Assembly (NCBI RefSeq): GCF_023008585.1
Contig: NZ_CP095390.1
Span: 1,922,001 to 1,986,000, forward strand
Direction: 5' to 3'
Length of the DNA: 64,000 nt
Source of the DNA: Natribaculum breve
GTDB taxonomy: Archaea; Halobacteriota; Halobacteria; Halobacteriales; Natrialbaceae
The notes beneath the pieces are model-generated. The model made no database searches. It saw nothing but the letters and a program-made list of their open reading frames with translations, and had not been told where the DNA came from. Positions 53,101-62,449 of this stretch are shown here, one piece after another. Each line of letters starts with the position of its first letter. The first letter of the stretch is position 1. The position numbers and the translations under genes were made by a program.

Positions 53101-53622
53101 TCAACGATCGTGGAGGTCGTCGTGGAGGACGATCTCCGACCCGGCGTCGACGCCCGTTCGATTGGCGAATCCCCGCTCGAGTTCGACGACGTACTGAGCG
53201 GGCCCGTCGCTCTCGTAGCGCTCGAGGTCCGCCGTCGAGGTATTGGGTTCTGGCTCCGCGTGTTCGACGTTCAGTACCGTCCCGTCGGGTGCGACGAAGA
53301 TCATGTCGAGCGGGACGTACGTGTTTTTCATCCAGAACGACCGGTCGTCGGCGTCGTCGTAGACGAACACCATGCCGTGGTCGTCCGGCAACGACTGGCG
53401 GTACATCAGTCCCCGTTCGCGCTCCTCGCTCGTGTCGGCGACCTCGAGGGAGACGGTGGCGTTGCCCTCGTCGGTGACGAACGTGGCGGTGACGTTCTCG
53501 TCGGTCGGGTCGGCGGCGTCTGCCGATGGCGTCGCGTTCTCGTCGCCGAAGATCGGCTGACTACACCCGGCGAGCGCGACGGCGAGCGCGAGTGCGACGA
53601 TCACGAGTGAGGGCGGTCGCAT
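53101..53622 (-). CDS. DUF192 lipoprotein
   Basis: 173 residues. Signal peptide with lipobox (VIVALALAVALAGCS), Cys20 the likely lipidated residue, then an acidic linker and the DUF192 domain (ERERGLMYRQSLPDDHGMVF; FWMKNTYVPLDMIFV). Extracytoplasmic, membrane-anchored. DUF192 function is unknown. ATG 53622 chosen to include the signal peptide. Confidence 0.9.
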   Translation of the reverse strand: MRPPSLVIVALALAVALAGCSQPIFGDENATPSADAADPTDENVTATFVTDEGNATVSLEVADTSEERERGLMYRQSLPDDHGMVFVYDDADDRSFWMKNTYVPLDMIFVAPDGTVLNVEHAEPEPNTSTADLERYESDGPAQYVVELERGFANRTGVDAGSEIVLHDDLHDR

Positions 53623-53737
53623 CCGACGACGAGTACGGTCTTCGGCGTCAAAAACCCCTCCGTGGCGATTCGCCCGCGAGTCGAGCGTTCGGGTTCGGGC
53701 GGGAGTTTTTTCTCGTCTCGGTGGAATACGCCGGTCG

Positions 53738-55723
53738 ATGGACCTCGAGTCGATTCCGGGCGTCGGCGAGAAGACCGCGAGCGCGCTCGCCGAACTCGAC
53801 GAGCCAGAGCGTGCGCTACGGACCGGCGACGTGGCCGCGCTCGCGCAGGCACCGGGTATCACGCAGGGACGCGCCGCGCGCATCGCCCGCGGGGCGATCC
53901 GCCGCGAACACGACGACCCCGGCGGGTTCCTCGCGACCGACCGTGCACGCGAGATCTACCGGACCCTCCTCTCGTCGCTCCAGGACCGAACCGTCACCGA
54001 CTACGCCGCCCAGCGACTGGAGACCATCTATCCCAGTTGCAGACGCTCGCGCATCGAGGAGGTTCAGGCGTTCGCTCGCGAGGCCGTGACCCGCGACCCC
54101 GACCCCGAGGTACTCGAGGCCCTCGCCGACGTCCGGCCGCTCGACGACGCGGGCGACGTCCGGGTCCGCGACCGGTGTCTGGCGACGACCGACGCCGAAC
54201 GGTACAGCGAGGCCCGCGAGGCGATCCCGGAACTTTCGGTCGAGGTGGTCGAGGACGCGCGCGATCTGGCCGAACTCGCGCGAGGCTACGCGACCGTGAT
54301 CGCACTCGACGAGTCGTTCGCCGGCGTCGACGTCGAGGGCGACGTGCAGGTGCGCCCCGACGCCCTCGAGAACCCCGCCGCGGTCGTCCCCGAGCGGGCG
54401 CTCGCCTTCTTCGCGCGCAATCGCGACACCTTGCGAGCCGCGATCGCGGTCCACCGCAGGGCGGGACTCGAACCCGACTGCGACCTCGACGCGCTCGAGG
54501 ACGGCCTCGAGCGACTCGCCGCGGACGGCACCGTCGCCGGCGACGACGAACTCGATCGGTTGACCGTCGCCGTCGACGACCTCGACGCGGCCGCCGGCGC
54601 GGCCGAGAGCGTCGCGAACGACCGTCTCCGCGAAGCCATCCGTGAACAGGACGTCACCATCGAGGGGGCGGACCTCCTCTCGCTGGTCGAACGCGGGGCG
54701 GGCGTCGACTCGCTGCTCTCGCGGGAACTCGCCGACGAGTACGCCACGGCGGTCGAGAGCGCACGCGACCACCTCGTCGACGCGCTCGAGCTCGACCCCG
54801 GCGAGGCGGAGATCGCCCGGCGGGCGTTCGGCGACGAACCGGCGTTTCCCGTCGAGCGCGACGAGAACGTTATCTCGCGGCTGCGCGAGGAGTTGACGGC
54901 GGCGAAAGAGCGCCGGGCCGCCAGACTCAAGCGCGAACTGGCCGGCGACCTCGCGGCACAGCGAGAGGGAGCGACGCGACTCGTCAGAGACGCCCTCGAA
55001 CTCGACGTCGAGTACGCGATCGCACGGTTCGCCCGGGACTTCGAGTGCACGATGCCGACGTTCGTCGACGCGGACGCCGAGGTCGGGTTCGCGATCGACG
55101 GCGGTCGCTCGCCGCTGCTCGACGAACCGCTCGAGGCGATCGATCCGGTCGACTACGCGGTCTCGGGCGTCGCCCTGCTCTCTGGCGTCAACAGCGGCGG
55201 GAAGACCTCGACGCTCGACCTCGTGGCGAGCGTCGTCGTCCTGGCCCACATGGGGTTGCCGGTCCCCGCGGAGGACGTCAGGCTGCGACGGTTCGACGAC
55301 CTCCATTACCACGCCAAGAGCCAGGGGACCCTCGACGCGGGCGCGTTCGAGTCGACCGTCCGGGAGTTCGCCGACCTCGCCGACGGCGGCGACGGCAGCC
55401 TCGTGCTGGTCGACGAACTCGAGAGCATCACCGAACCGGGGGCGTCGGCGAAGATCATCGCCGGCATCCTCGAGGCGCTCGAGGAGAAGGGCGCGACGGC
55501 GGTGTTCGTCTCGCACCTGGCCGGCGAGATCCGCGAGATGGCCGACTTCGACGTGACCGTCGACGGAATCGAAGCCGTCGGACTCGTCGACGGCGAACTC
55601 GAGGTGAACCGCTCGCCGGTCAAAGACCACCTCGCACGATCGACGCCGGAGTTGATCGTCGAGAAACTGGCGGGAGAACGCGACAGCGAATTCTACGGGA
55701 GACTACTGGAAAAGTTCGAGTAG
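53738..55723 (+). CDS. MutS-related ATPase with N-terminal helix-hairpin-helix
   Basis: 661 residues. N-terminal HhH (SIPGVGEKTASALAELDEPE; APGITQGRAARIARGAIRRE), a long helical middle, then a MutS-type ATPase: Walker A GVNSGGKTS (483-491, canonical is GPNMGGKST), Walker B SLVLVDELESIT, and KSQGTLDAGAFESTVREF in the mid-region. Related to the archaeal MutS2-like group; it lacks the mismatch-recognition domain I, so general mismatch repair is doubtful. Roles in recombination suppression or ribosome rescue are possible. TATA GTTTTTTCTC ~29 nt upstream. Confidence 0.85.
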   Translation: MDLESIPGVGEKTASALAELDEPERALRTGDVAALAQAPGITQGRAARIARGAIRREHDDPGGFLATDRAREIYRTLLSSLQDRTVTDYAAQRLETIYPSCRRSRIEEVQAFAREAVTRDPDPEVLEALADVRPLDDAGDVRVRDRCLATTDAERYSEAREAIPELSVEVVEDARDLAELARGYATVIALDESFAGVDVEGDVQVRPDALENPAAVVPERALAFFARNRDTLRAAIAVHRRAGLEPDCDLDALEDGLERLAADGTVAGDDELDRLTVAVDDLDAAAGAAESVANDRLREAIREQDVTIEGADLLSLVERGAGVDSLLSRELADEYATAVESARDHLVDALELDPGEAEIARRAFGDEPAFPVERDENVISRLREELTAAKERRAARLKRELAGDLAAQREGATRLVRDALELDVEYAIARFARDFECTMPTFVDADAEVGFAIDGGRSPLLDEPLEAIDPVDYAVSGVALLSGVNSGGKTSTLDLVASVVVLAHMGLPVPAEDVRLRRFDDLHYHAKSQGTLDAGAFESTVREFADLADGGDGSLVLVDELESITEPGASAKIIAGILEALEEKGATAVFVSHLAGEIREMADFDVTVDGIEAVGLVDGELEVNRSPVKDHLARSTPELIVEKLAGERDSEFYGRLLEKFE

Positions 55724-55944
55724 GCGATCGACGCGGAGACGTCACAGTTACCCGGACAGCCGCTGGACGAGACCGGCGTCTCTCACCGCTCTATCTGGTG
55801 GTTCTTCTCGTCACCGCCGCGACCCGTCGCTCGCTTCGACGGAGAGCGAGTTCAGCGCCCAGTTTCAGCCAGCACAACGATCAAACGAGACGTTAACGGC
55901 CAGATAAGTATGTCCGCTCGAGGTCGACGACCCGTAGCAGGTCG

Positions 55945-56604
55945 ATGGGATTCGTCGCAGAAGTACAACTCGTCTCCGAAGACCTCGCGCTAGTGCCGAC
56001 GATCGAGGCCGGGCCGGACGTGACGATCAGGTACGAGTACGAGACAGACGGTGGCGAGCGGTTGCTCTTCGTCTCCGTGTTCGGTGACGAGTGGTCGGCC
56101 GTCGAGTCGGCGATGGCGGCAGATCACACGGTTTCCGATCCGACGCGCGTCGCGACCTTCGCCAACCGGGTCGTCTATCGGGTGGTAGTCGACACCGACC
56201 TCGAACTCGTTCCGCAGTGTTGCAGCGAGCGGGGGCTGTTCGTCCTCGAGCGTACGAGCGACGGTCGCGGGTGGCTCGCCCGGATACACGTGCCGACCCG
56301 TGACGTCCTCTCTTCGTTCCGGACGTACTGTCGCGAACACGGAATCTCGTTTCGCGTCACGCAGCTGCGCGAGTCGACGGCGACCGACGACGACACGTAC
56401 ATCTTGACCGAACGCCAGCGCAAGATCCTCTCGATGGCGTACTACGCCGGCTACTACGACATCCCGAGACGCGTCTCACAGGGCGACCTGGCGGAGCAAC
56501 TCGACGTGTCGACGTCCGCCGTCTCCCAGCGACTCAGGCGTGCCGTCTCGAGTCTGATCGCGACCACGCTCGAGCACGACCACACCCGCTCGGATTCCGA
56601 CTGA
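55945..56604 (+). CDS. Bat-type HTH regulator (HTH_10)
   Basis: 219 residues. N-terminal ~150 residues form the bacterioopsin-activator sensor-like region; the C-terminal HTH_10 domain is clear (LTERQRKILSMAYYAGYYDI; SQGDLAEQLDVSTSAVSQRL). Likely regulates transcription; its neighbours are the surface beta-helix cluster, a plausible but unproven target. Start ATG MGFVAEVQLVSEDL. Confidence 0.88.
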   Translation: MGFVAEVQLVSEDLALVPTIEAGPDVTIRYEYETDGGERLLFVSVFGDEWSAVESAMAADHTVSDPTRVATFANRVVYRVVVDTDLELVPQCCSERGLFVLERTSDGRGWLARIHVPTRDVLSSFRTYCREHGISFRVTQLRESTATDDDTYILTERQRKILSMAYYAGYYDIPRRVSQGDLAEQLDVSTSAVSQRLRRAVSSLIATTLEHDHTRSDSD

Positions 56605-56922
56605 TTCTCCGAGGACGGCATCGCGACAGTTTTCGTTCATCTATCGTTTCGTGCGCGATCGAAATACTATCAGTTATTAGATATTATTCGGACGTTCTAA
56701 GTATATTTGTATTCTATCCGATACAGTTTCAGACGACTGCCCACCGTCACGTGTGAGTCGATATTCACGATACGATGGCGAGTTATTTCGATATTGATCA
56801 CTCGCTCGATCGTCCCAGAGAAACAACTATCAAAAGTTCGTTAATTCGTTCACTTTTAAAGACTGGATATCCGAATCCATAGATATTGAACCCAGAGGTG
56901 ACTTTACTGAAAGTGACTCTCT
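56605..56922. other. AT-rich intergenic region upstream of the beta-helix gene
   Basis: 318 bp much richer in A/T than the surroundings (for example TATCAGTTATTAGATATTAT and CTTTTAAAGACTGGATATCC), with TATA-like GACTTTACTG ~20 nt before the beta-helix ATG. No ORF or RNA gene supported. Probably promoter/regulatory DNA for the surface-protein cluster. Confidence 0.55.
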
Positions 56923-58566
56923 ATGGGGAAACAACGAGACGTACCGACGTCGAACGCGGGTGATCGGCCCGCGCACTTCGAGCGCTGTCGTGGACGAACA
57001 CAGGGGGACGATGCTGATATCGGTGTGTCCTCGCGGCGAACGTTCTTGCAGACCGCGGCCGTCGCGGGTGCGGCCGGAGTGGCTCTCACGTCGACGGCGA
57101 GTGGTGCGTCGGGGCCGTACTCGGAGTACGACGACGAATACGAGAACGTCGTCGACGTCGTCGAGGCCGGGGCCGACGACACCGGCGGCGAATCGATCAC
57201 GCCGATCCTCGAGCGGTATCGCGCCGACGACACGCTGTTCGTATTCCCGGAGGGGCGATACTACATGGACGAACAGTTCCGGTTTACCGGTTTCGAGAAC
57301 GTCGGCATCGTCGGCAATGGGGCGACGCTGGTTCCTGCGAACTACTACGACTTCGACGGCCCCCAGTACCGGCTGTTCCGTCTCGGCGTCTCCTACAGCC
57401 CCGGCCGGCGTCTCCGGTTCGAGGGATTCGACGTCGACCAGACGGCCTCGAACACGGGCATTCGCGTGATCGAGGCGTACGCCTCCCGGCGACTCGAGGT
57501 TCGCGACGTGAACATCTACGGCCAGCACGACAGCGGCACCTGGGGACCGGGGATGTTCAACGTCACCGACCCCGACGGCCAGGGCATCGTCGAACGATTT
57601 CGCGCACCGGACGGTGGCGAGTGGGTGGACAACACGCCGAGCGCCGGCGACCGCTGGCGAGGGCCGATCGGAATCGAGGCGAATCAGAACCGGGGCCGAC
57701 TCACGTTTCACCACTGCGTGCTCGGTGCGTTCCCGAACAACGGCCTGTACGCGGCACACGGCGACGGGACGATCGTCGTCCACGGCGGCCTGTACGAGAA
57801 CAGCAACGGCGCGAACGTCCGCGTCGGCGGGTCGAACAGCCAGATCAGGTGGCCGACGGTTCGCGTCGACAGCACGCGTCCGTTAGACCAGTCCCAGCGC
57901 GGAATCCGTATCGAGAACGGGCACGGCATTCGCGTCCACGGTGCCGCGATCACGGTCTCGTCGCCGGACCCGAACAGCCACGCGCTGTCGGTGATGAACA
58001 CCTGCGAGAGCGCGCGGATCGAGAACACGCGAATCGAGATGTCAGGGGACGACGTCAACCACGGAATCGTGATTTCGCCGCTGGCGGGCGAGACGGTCGT
58101 CACCGACACCGAGATCGAACACAACACGGCCGGCGGCCACCCGTTCTGGATTCGAGAGACCGACAAACAGGATCGAGTGCTCGCAGAGTACGTCACGATC
58201 TCCGGCGAGGCAGGGGACGGCGGCGGCTTCCGCGACGGAATTCGCTGTGAGCGAGACAACTGCCGGTTCGACGTCGTGGACGTCACCCAGCGTGGCCCCG
58301 GTAGCATCGACCGAAACGCGATGGTCAACACGGGTTCGAACACCGTCGTCTATCGCGGAACCTACCGGGCGGACCAGTATCCCTACGTCGAGCTCGGCTC
58401 CGACACGGTCGTCCGCGAGGCGGATCTCGAGTCATATCAGAGCGGCCGCGAAGCCGTCTGTCTCTACACCTCCGCGTCGAATCCGGCGTTCAAGAAGAAC
58501 CGACTCGTCAACGGGATCAGAGACTACGGTGCCAGCGGGGTCACGACCTGGGCCAACACCTACTGA
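56923..58566 (+). CDS. Tat-exported right-handed beta-helix protein
   Basis: 547 residues. Twin-arginine signal SSRRTFLQTAAVAGAAGVAL near residues 36-55 after a 35-residue acidic lead. The mature part has repeated short beta-strands (RLEVRDVNIYGQHDSGTWGP; RIENTRIEMSGDDVNHGIVI) typical of parallel beta-helix/pectate-lyase-like folds. Paralogous to 62450-63946: FENVGxVGxxATLVPA and GPQYRLFRLGxSYxPGR are shared. Surface glycan-binding or depolymerising role is inferred. TGA opens a family-2 palindrome. Confidence 0.88.
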   Translation: MGKQRDVPTSNAGDRPAHFERCRGRTQGDDADIGVSSRRTFLQTAAVAGAAGVALTSTASGASGPYSEYDDEYENVVDVVEAGADDTGGESITPILERYRADDTLFVFPEGRYYMDEQFRFTGFENVGIVGNGATLVPANYYDFDGPQYRLFRLGVSYSPGRRLRFEGFDVDQTASNTGIRVIEAYASRRLEVRDVNIYGQHDSGTWGPGMFNVTDPDGQGIVERFRAPDGGEWVDNTPSAGDRWRGPIGIEANQNRGRLTFHHCVLGAFPNNGLYAAHGDGTIVVHGGLYENSNGANVRVGGSNSQIRWPTVRVDSTRPLDQSQRGIRIENGHGIRVHGAAITVSSPDPNSHALSVMNTCESARIENTRIEMSGDDVNHGIVISPLAGETVVTDTEIEHNTAGGHPFWIRETDKQDRVLAEYVTISGEAGDGGGFRDGIRCERDNCRFDVVDVTQRGPGSIDRNAMVNTGSNTVVYRGTYRADQYPYVELGSDTVVREADLESYQSGREAVCLYTSASNPAFKKNRLVNGIRDYGASGVTTWANTY

Positions 58567-58672
58567 TACGACTGGACAGCGGTCAGGACACACCCGATCG
58601 CGACTCGAGCGCGTCGCCACCGGCGACAGCGTCTCGCGTCCGAGCAGCGTGTGACCGTTCTGTCCAGCAGTA
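58564..58672. repeat. Family-2 palindrome at the beta-helix stop
   Basis: Starts TGATACGACTGGACAG at the stop. Arms TACGACTGGACAG (58567-58579) and CTGTCCAGCAGTA (58660-58672). Core GGCGACAGCGTCTCGCGT matches the copy at 1774-1884. The rest of the gap to 58857 holds the promoter CTATAATAAC of the flippase gene. Confidence 0.75.
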
Positions 58673-58857
58673 CGAGTCGTCGCGACGTCTCGAATTGCGG
58701 ACGTCGAAGACGTGCGAATCTGGCAACTCGAGCCGTTTAACCCATCTATAATAACGTTCCAGGATACAGTGGTCTCCGATACTGTGTGTACGTCGGACGT
58801 CGCTCGAGTGGCGACAGCGAAGCCCGTCGATCGTCGCCGATCCTGGAAGGTGGAGCC

Positions 58858-60480
58858 GTGAACCGCAGTATCGCCAGCGGCATCCTCTCGGTCGTCGGCG
58901 GCAAGGTCGTCATCCTCGTGGTGACCGCACTGACGACGCCGCTTCTGTACCGTCTCCTGGGTGCGTCGCGGTTCGGGGAGTACTCGTTTCTCCTCTCCGC
59001 GTTCGCACTCTACATGATCTTCGTCAGTTCGGGGATCACCGACGGCGTCCGAAAGTTCCTCGCCGAGGACCGTCCGATCGCAAACTGGAGAGAACTCGTC
59101 GTCGGCTTCTACTTCCGGCTGGCGATTCTCACGTCCGTCGTCGGTGCCGTCTTCCTCGTGGTCGCCGCTCGAGGTGGCGTCGTCGAACTCGCCTTCGGTT
59201 CCGGATTCGGGACGTACTTTCACGTCCTCGCGGTGCTCGTGCTGGCCGCCCAGTTTCGTAGCTTCGCCCGCAAGACGCTCATGGGCTTCGGACTCGAGCG
59301 GTACTCGGAGCCGTTGCAGATTCTCGACACCGTCGCGTTCGTCGCCCTCGCGATTCCGCTCGTGGCGCTCGGACACGGCGTGATCGGCGTGCTCACCGGT
59401 CGGGTACTGGCGAGTGCGCTCGTGGCCGTCGTCGGCCTCGCGCTGGTCCACCGCCAGGTCTCGCTTCGGTGTGTCTTCAGCCGGCCGCCCTCGCGGTTTC
59501 CCAGCCGGACGATGCTCACGTTCAACTCGATGAGCGTCGTCCTCGTGTTGCTCCTGACGTCGCTGTACCACGTGGACATCATCATGCTCCAGCGATTCAG
59601 GGAAAGCGCCCAGGTCGGCCACTACCGGGCGGCGCTGACGCTCGCGGAGTTTCTCTGGTTCGTCCCGCTGGCGCTCCAGACGGTGTACGTCCACGCGACC
59701 TCGGAGCTGTGGTCGCAGAACCGCCACCGGCAGATCTCCGAACTCGCCTCCCGGACGACGCGCTACACGTTCTTGCTGACGGCCGTCATGGCCATCGGTC
59801 TCGCCGCGCTGGCGGACGTCGCCGTCCCGATCTACTTCGGCCCGGACGCCACGCCGGCGATCGAACCGCTGTTGTTGTTGCTTCCCGGTGCACTCGGCTT
59901 CGCGCTCGCGCGGCCGATCCTGGCCGTCGCACAGGGGAAGGGGACGCTTCGCTACCCGGTCGTCGCGACCGGCCTGGCGGCGGCGATCAACGTCGCGCTC
60001 AACGCTCTGTTGATCCCTCGCTACGGGATGCACGGCGCGGCCGTCGCGACCAGCGTCGGCTACGGCTCGATGTTCGCCTTCCACTGTCTGAGCGCCCGGC
60101 TGGTCGGGTTCAGACCGCTCGTCGGCGCACGAATCGGACAGGCGACGCTGGCGGCCGGCCTCTCGTCGATCCCGATTTTCGCCATGGCGACGAACATCAC
60201 GAAGCCGTGGCTCGCACTCGTCGTCGTCCCACCGGCGGGCTTCGTGATCTTCGTGCTCTGTGCGCTGCTCACCGGCGCGCTCGGCCTCGGCGAGGTCCGC
60301 GAGGTGCTGGCGGCGTTTCCCGGTCCCGTCGAAGCGCCGCCGTCGCCGCACCGCCAGCCGACGAACGACCGACTCGGGTTCACGGTCGGCGACTGGTTCC
60401 AGACGCTGCTGCTCGTCGTCGGAATGGTGTTGCTCGTCTCGGGAGCCATCGTCGCGCTGTTCCGGACGGGTGCCGTCTAG
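58858..60480 (+). CDS. Polysaccharide flippase (MATE/Wzx-like)
   Basis: 540 residues, 12-14 predicted membrane helices. The N-terminus (SIASGILSVVGGKVVILVVT; LLGASRFGEYSFLLSAFALY) is typical of the oligosaccharide flippase group that exports lipid-linked glycans. GTG 58858 chosen because GGTGGAG precedes it by 5 nt; an alternative GTG at 58786 is possible. Lies between the two beta-helix genes, consistent with surface polysaccharide assembly. No glycosyltransferase in the window. Confidence 0.88.
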   Translation: MNRSIASGILSVVGGKVVILVVTALTTPLLYRLLGASRFGEYSFLLSAFALYMIFVSSGITDGVRKFLAEDRPIANWRELVVGFYFRLAILTSVVGAVFLVVAARGGVVELAFGSGFGTYFHVLAVLVLAAQFRSFARKTLMGFGLERYSEPLQILDTVAFVALAIPLVALGHGVIGVLTGRVLASALVAVVGLALVHRQVSLRCVFSRPPSRFPSRTMLTFNSMSVVLVLLLTSLYHVDIIMLQRFRESAQVGHYRAALTLAEFLWFVPLALQTVYVHATSELWSQNRHRQISELASRTTRYTFLLTAVMAIGLAALADVAVPIYFGPDATPAIEPLLLLLPGALGFALARPILAVAQGKGTLRYPVVATGLAAAINVALNALLIPRYGMHGAAVATSVGYGSMFAFHCLSARLVGFRPLVGARIGQATLAAGLSSIPIFAMATNITKPWLALVVVPPAGFVIFVLCALLTGALGLGEVREVLAAFPGPVEAPPSPHRQPTNDRLGFTVGDWFQTLLLVVGMVLLVSGAIVALFRTGAV

Positions 60481-60497
60481 TGGCGTTCCAAGTCCGA

Positions 60498-60543
60498 ACT
60501 GCGGGGTCGAATCGACCCACACCGCCGGATTCGACCCTGCAGT
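60498..60543 (+). terminator. Hairpin after the flippase gene
   Basis: GGGTCGAATC (60504-60513) and GATTCGACCC (60528-60537) pair perfectly; the outer ACTGC/GCAGT extend the stem with one mismatch. It lies 17 nt after the stop and is likely a 3'-end structure, without a T-run. Confidence 0.5.
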
Positions 60544-60565
60544 CGACGCTCGAGAGGGTACCAGA

Positions 60566-60645
60566 ATACGGTCTGCCGTACCGATTCCCCGGTGCCACCG
60601 CGACCGCCCTGGGTCGCACCGGAACCGACGTACAGTAGTCCGTAT
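60566..60645. repeat. Palindromic repeat related to family 1
   Basis: Arms ATACGG (60566-60571) and CCGTAT (60640-60645), inner CCGGTGC (60589-60595) and GCACCGG (60616-60622). GTCTGCCGTACCGATTCCC recalls the ligA-stop copy. Remaining 60646-60931 contains no supported gene. Confidence 0.5.
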
Positions 60646-60931
60646 CACGGGGTGCGTCGAAACCCACAGGAGAAGACAGATTGCGGCCAGAGGAGATGAC
60701 GGCGGACGACGCGCCGAGCGAGCGTACAACCGGATAGGAAACGCGCAAATCCCTCTCTCGAGCCGTCGCGTTTGGCGCAGTTGTTCCGACCGTGTTCGGT
60801 ACTGGGAGCCGAGACCGGCTCTCGCCGACTCGAAGAGAGGAGGACACCGATGCCGAGCAGCCGTCTCGCGCCGGGAGATCGGTGAAAACTGAACGTCGAC
60901 AGCCGAGACGGGCGATCGACTCGTCGTCTCG

Positions 60932-62188
60932 TTACCGCTCGAGGAGGTCGGTCGCAGTCACGACGTCGACGTCCTGTGCGTCGACGTGCTCGAGCAGGTC
61001 GCGGAACGCGCGCTCGCTGATGCCGTCGTCGCCGACGTACTCGAATCGGAGCACTGCGAGTTGCTTGTACTGGGCGGCGTACTCGACGAAACGCTTCGCC
61101 ACGTCAGCGCTGCCGGAGAACGTACCGAGGTTGTGCGGGTCGGTGGCGGGCAGCGCGTTCGGACCGCCGCCGTACCGGAACGCCTGCTCGTGGTACTCCC
61201 GGACGAGATCCATCGAGTCGGGTCCGAGAACGTTCTTCGGCGTGACGAAGTGCTTCGCGCCGTCTTCGAAGCCGCGGTTCTCGAGGTAGGTCTTCGTCCG
61301 TCGGATCAGCCCCTCCTGCTTCTCGGGCGAAAAGTCGTCGAAAAACTGTGCGCCGGTCCGCGGGCGCGCCGCCATGTCCCAGCCGGCGTCGTCGAGTTCG
61401 GACATCGCGTCGATCGTGAGCCGGCCGTCGTTACCGACTGCCTCCGGAATGATCGCCTCGACGCCGGCGTAGTCGTACTCCTGCATGACGTCGAAGGCGA
61501 CCTCGTGGTGTGACTCGAGCGTGCTGTCGAACACCAACATTACGGCACCCGTCTCGGGGCGGTCCACCGCGCGCAGGTCGTCGACCGCACAGTCGAGCGA
61601 GTCGCCGTCGTCGCCGCGACGCCGGGCGATAAAGCGGATCTCGCGGACGTCGGAGAGGTCGGGCTGGGTGTCGACGCGGTTGACGCCGAAGTCGACGCGA
61701 ACCCAGCGGTCGGTCGGTCCCGTGAGGGTCCGGCGCATCCCGAGGGCGTTTCGCGAGTTCGGGGCGAGCAACTCGAGCGTGAGATCGAGTTGCTGGCGGC
61801 CGGTGTACCGGACGGCGAGCGAGAGGTTCTTCCCGCCGAGGTCGAGCCCGTCCGACACCGTCGTGTAGACGCCGGCGTACTCGGTTTCGTCGTCGGCCGT
61901 CAGGTGGGCGGACTGGGAGCCGGCGTAGGGGTCGTCGTCCGTCGCGGCGAGGTCGCCCTTGCCGACCATCGTCACCCACTGCTCGAGGTCCTCGAAGTCC
62001 GCGATGGATTCGCCGGGCAAGTGAGAGAGGTCGCTCTCCGAGTCCGACGTTCCGGTCGACGGCGTGTCGTTCGCCGACGGATCGTCGTCCGTATCGCTCG
62101 GGCCGAGACTGGAAACGCACCCGGCCAGGGAGAGCGTACTCATCGTACCGACGGTGGTTACGAACGATCGGCGGGTTCGGTTCGTCAT
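60932..62188 (-). CDS. Tat-exported lipoprotein, polysaccharide deacetylase-like
   Basis: 418 residues. Signal TRRSFVTTVGTMSTLSLAGC combines a twin-arginine motif with a lipobox (Cys24), then a Ser/Thr/Asp-rich linker, a beta-sandwich carbohydrate-binding-like domain (~60-200) and a deacetylase-type barrel (~210-415: AVMLVFDSTLESHHEVAFDV; AKHFVTPKNVLGP). The classic metal-ligand HxxxH motif of NodB enzymes is not evident, so activity is uncertain. Oppositely oriented between the flippase and the second beta-helix gene. Confidence 0.8.
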   Translation of the reverse strand: MTNRTRRSFVTTVGTMSTLSLAGCVSSLGPSDTDDDPSANDTPSTGTSDSESDLSHLPGESIADFEDLEQWVTMVGKGDLAATDDDPYAGSQSAHLTADDETEYAGVYTTVSDGLDLGGKNLSLAVRYTGRQQLDLTLELLAPNSRNALGMRRTLTGPTDRWVRVDFGVNRVDTQPDLSDVREIRFIARRRGDDGDSLDCAVDDLRAVDRPETGAVMLVFDSTLESHHEVAFDVMQEYDYAGVEAIIPEAVGNDGRLTIDAMSELDDAGWDMAARPRTGAQFFDDFSPEKQEGLIRRTKTYLENRGFEDGAKHFVTPKNVLGPDSMDLVREYHEQAFRYGGGPNALPATDPHNLGTFSGSADVAKRFVEYAAQYKQLAVLRFEYVGDDGISERAFRDLLEHVDAQDVDVVTATDLLER

Positions 62189-62449
62189 GGGTGAGGCAGA
62201 CGAACCGCCCGTCCTTTCTTATACGCCTCTTAGCACGGTTCGGTCTCGTCGCCGCTCGAGGCCGACATTCGGGGTCCGTAGTCGGCTTAACACGTGGGTA
62301 AGTGGAAATCCGGTGCTGGACGGGACCGGATCGTTCCCGCCGTGAAACGGCGATCACGTGTCGTTGGCAACGGTGGTCGTACCGTGGCGAACTCGTAACG
62401 GCGAGTTATCAGTGATATAAGTAATGGTACGAGAAGCGGTCGGCCGTAT

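Noticed and set aside
58432..60729. Minus-strand ORF of 765 codons
   Set aside because: Antisense of the flippase; composition is Arg/Asp/Glu/His-rich low complexity with no domain.
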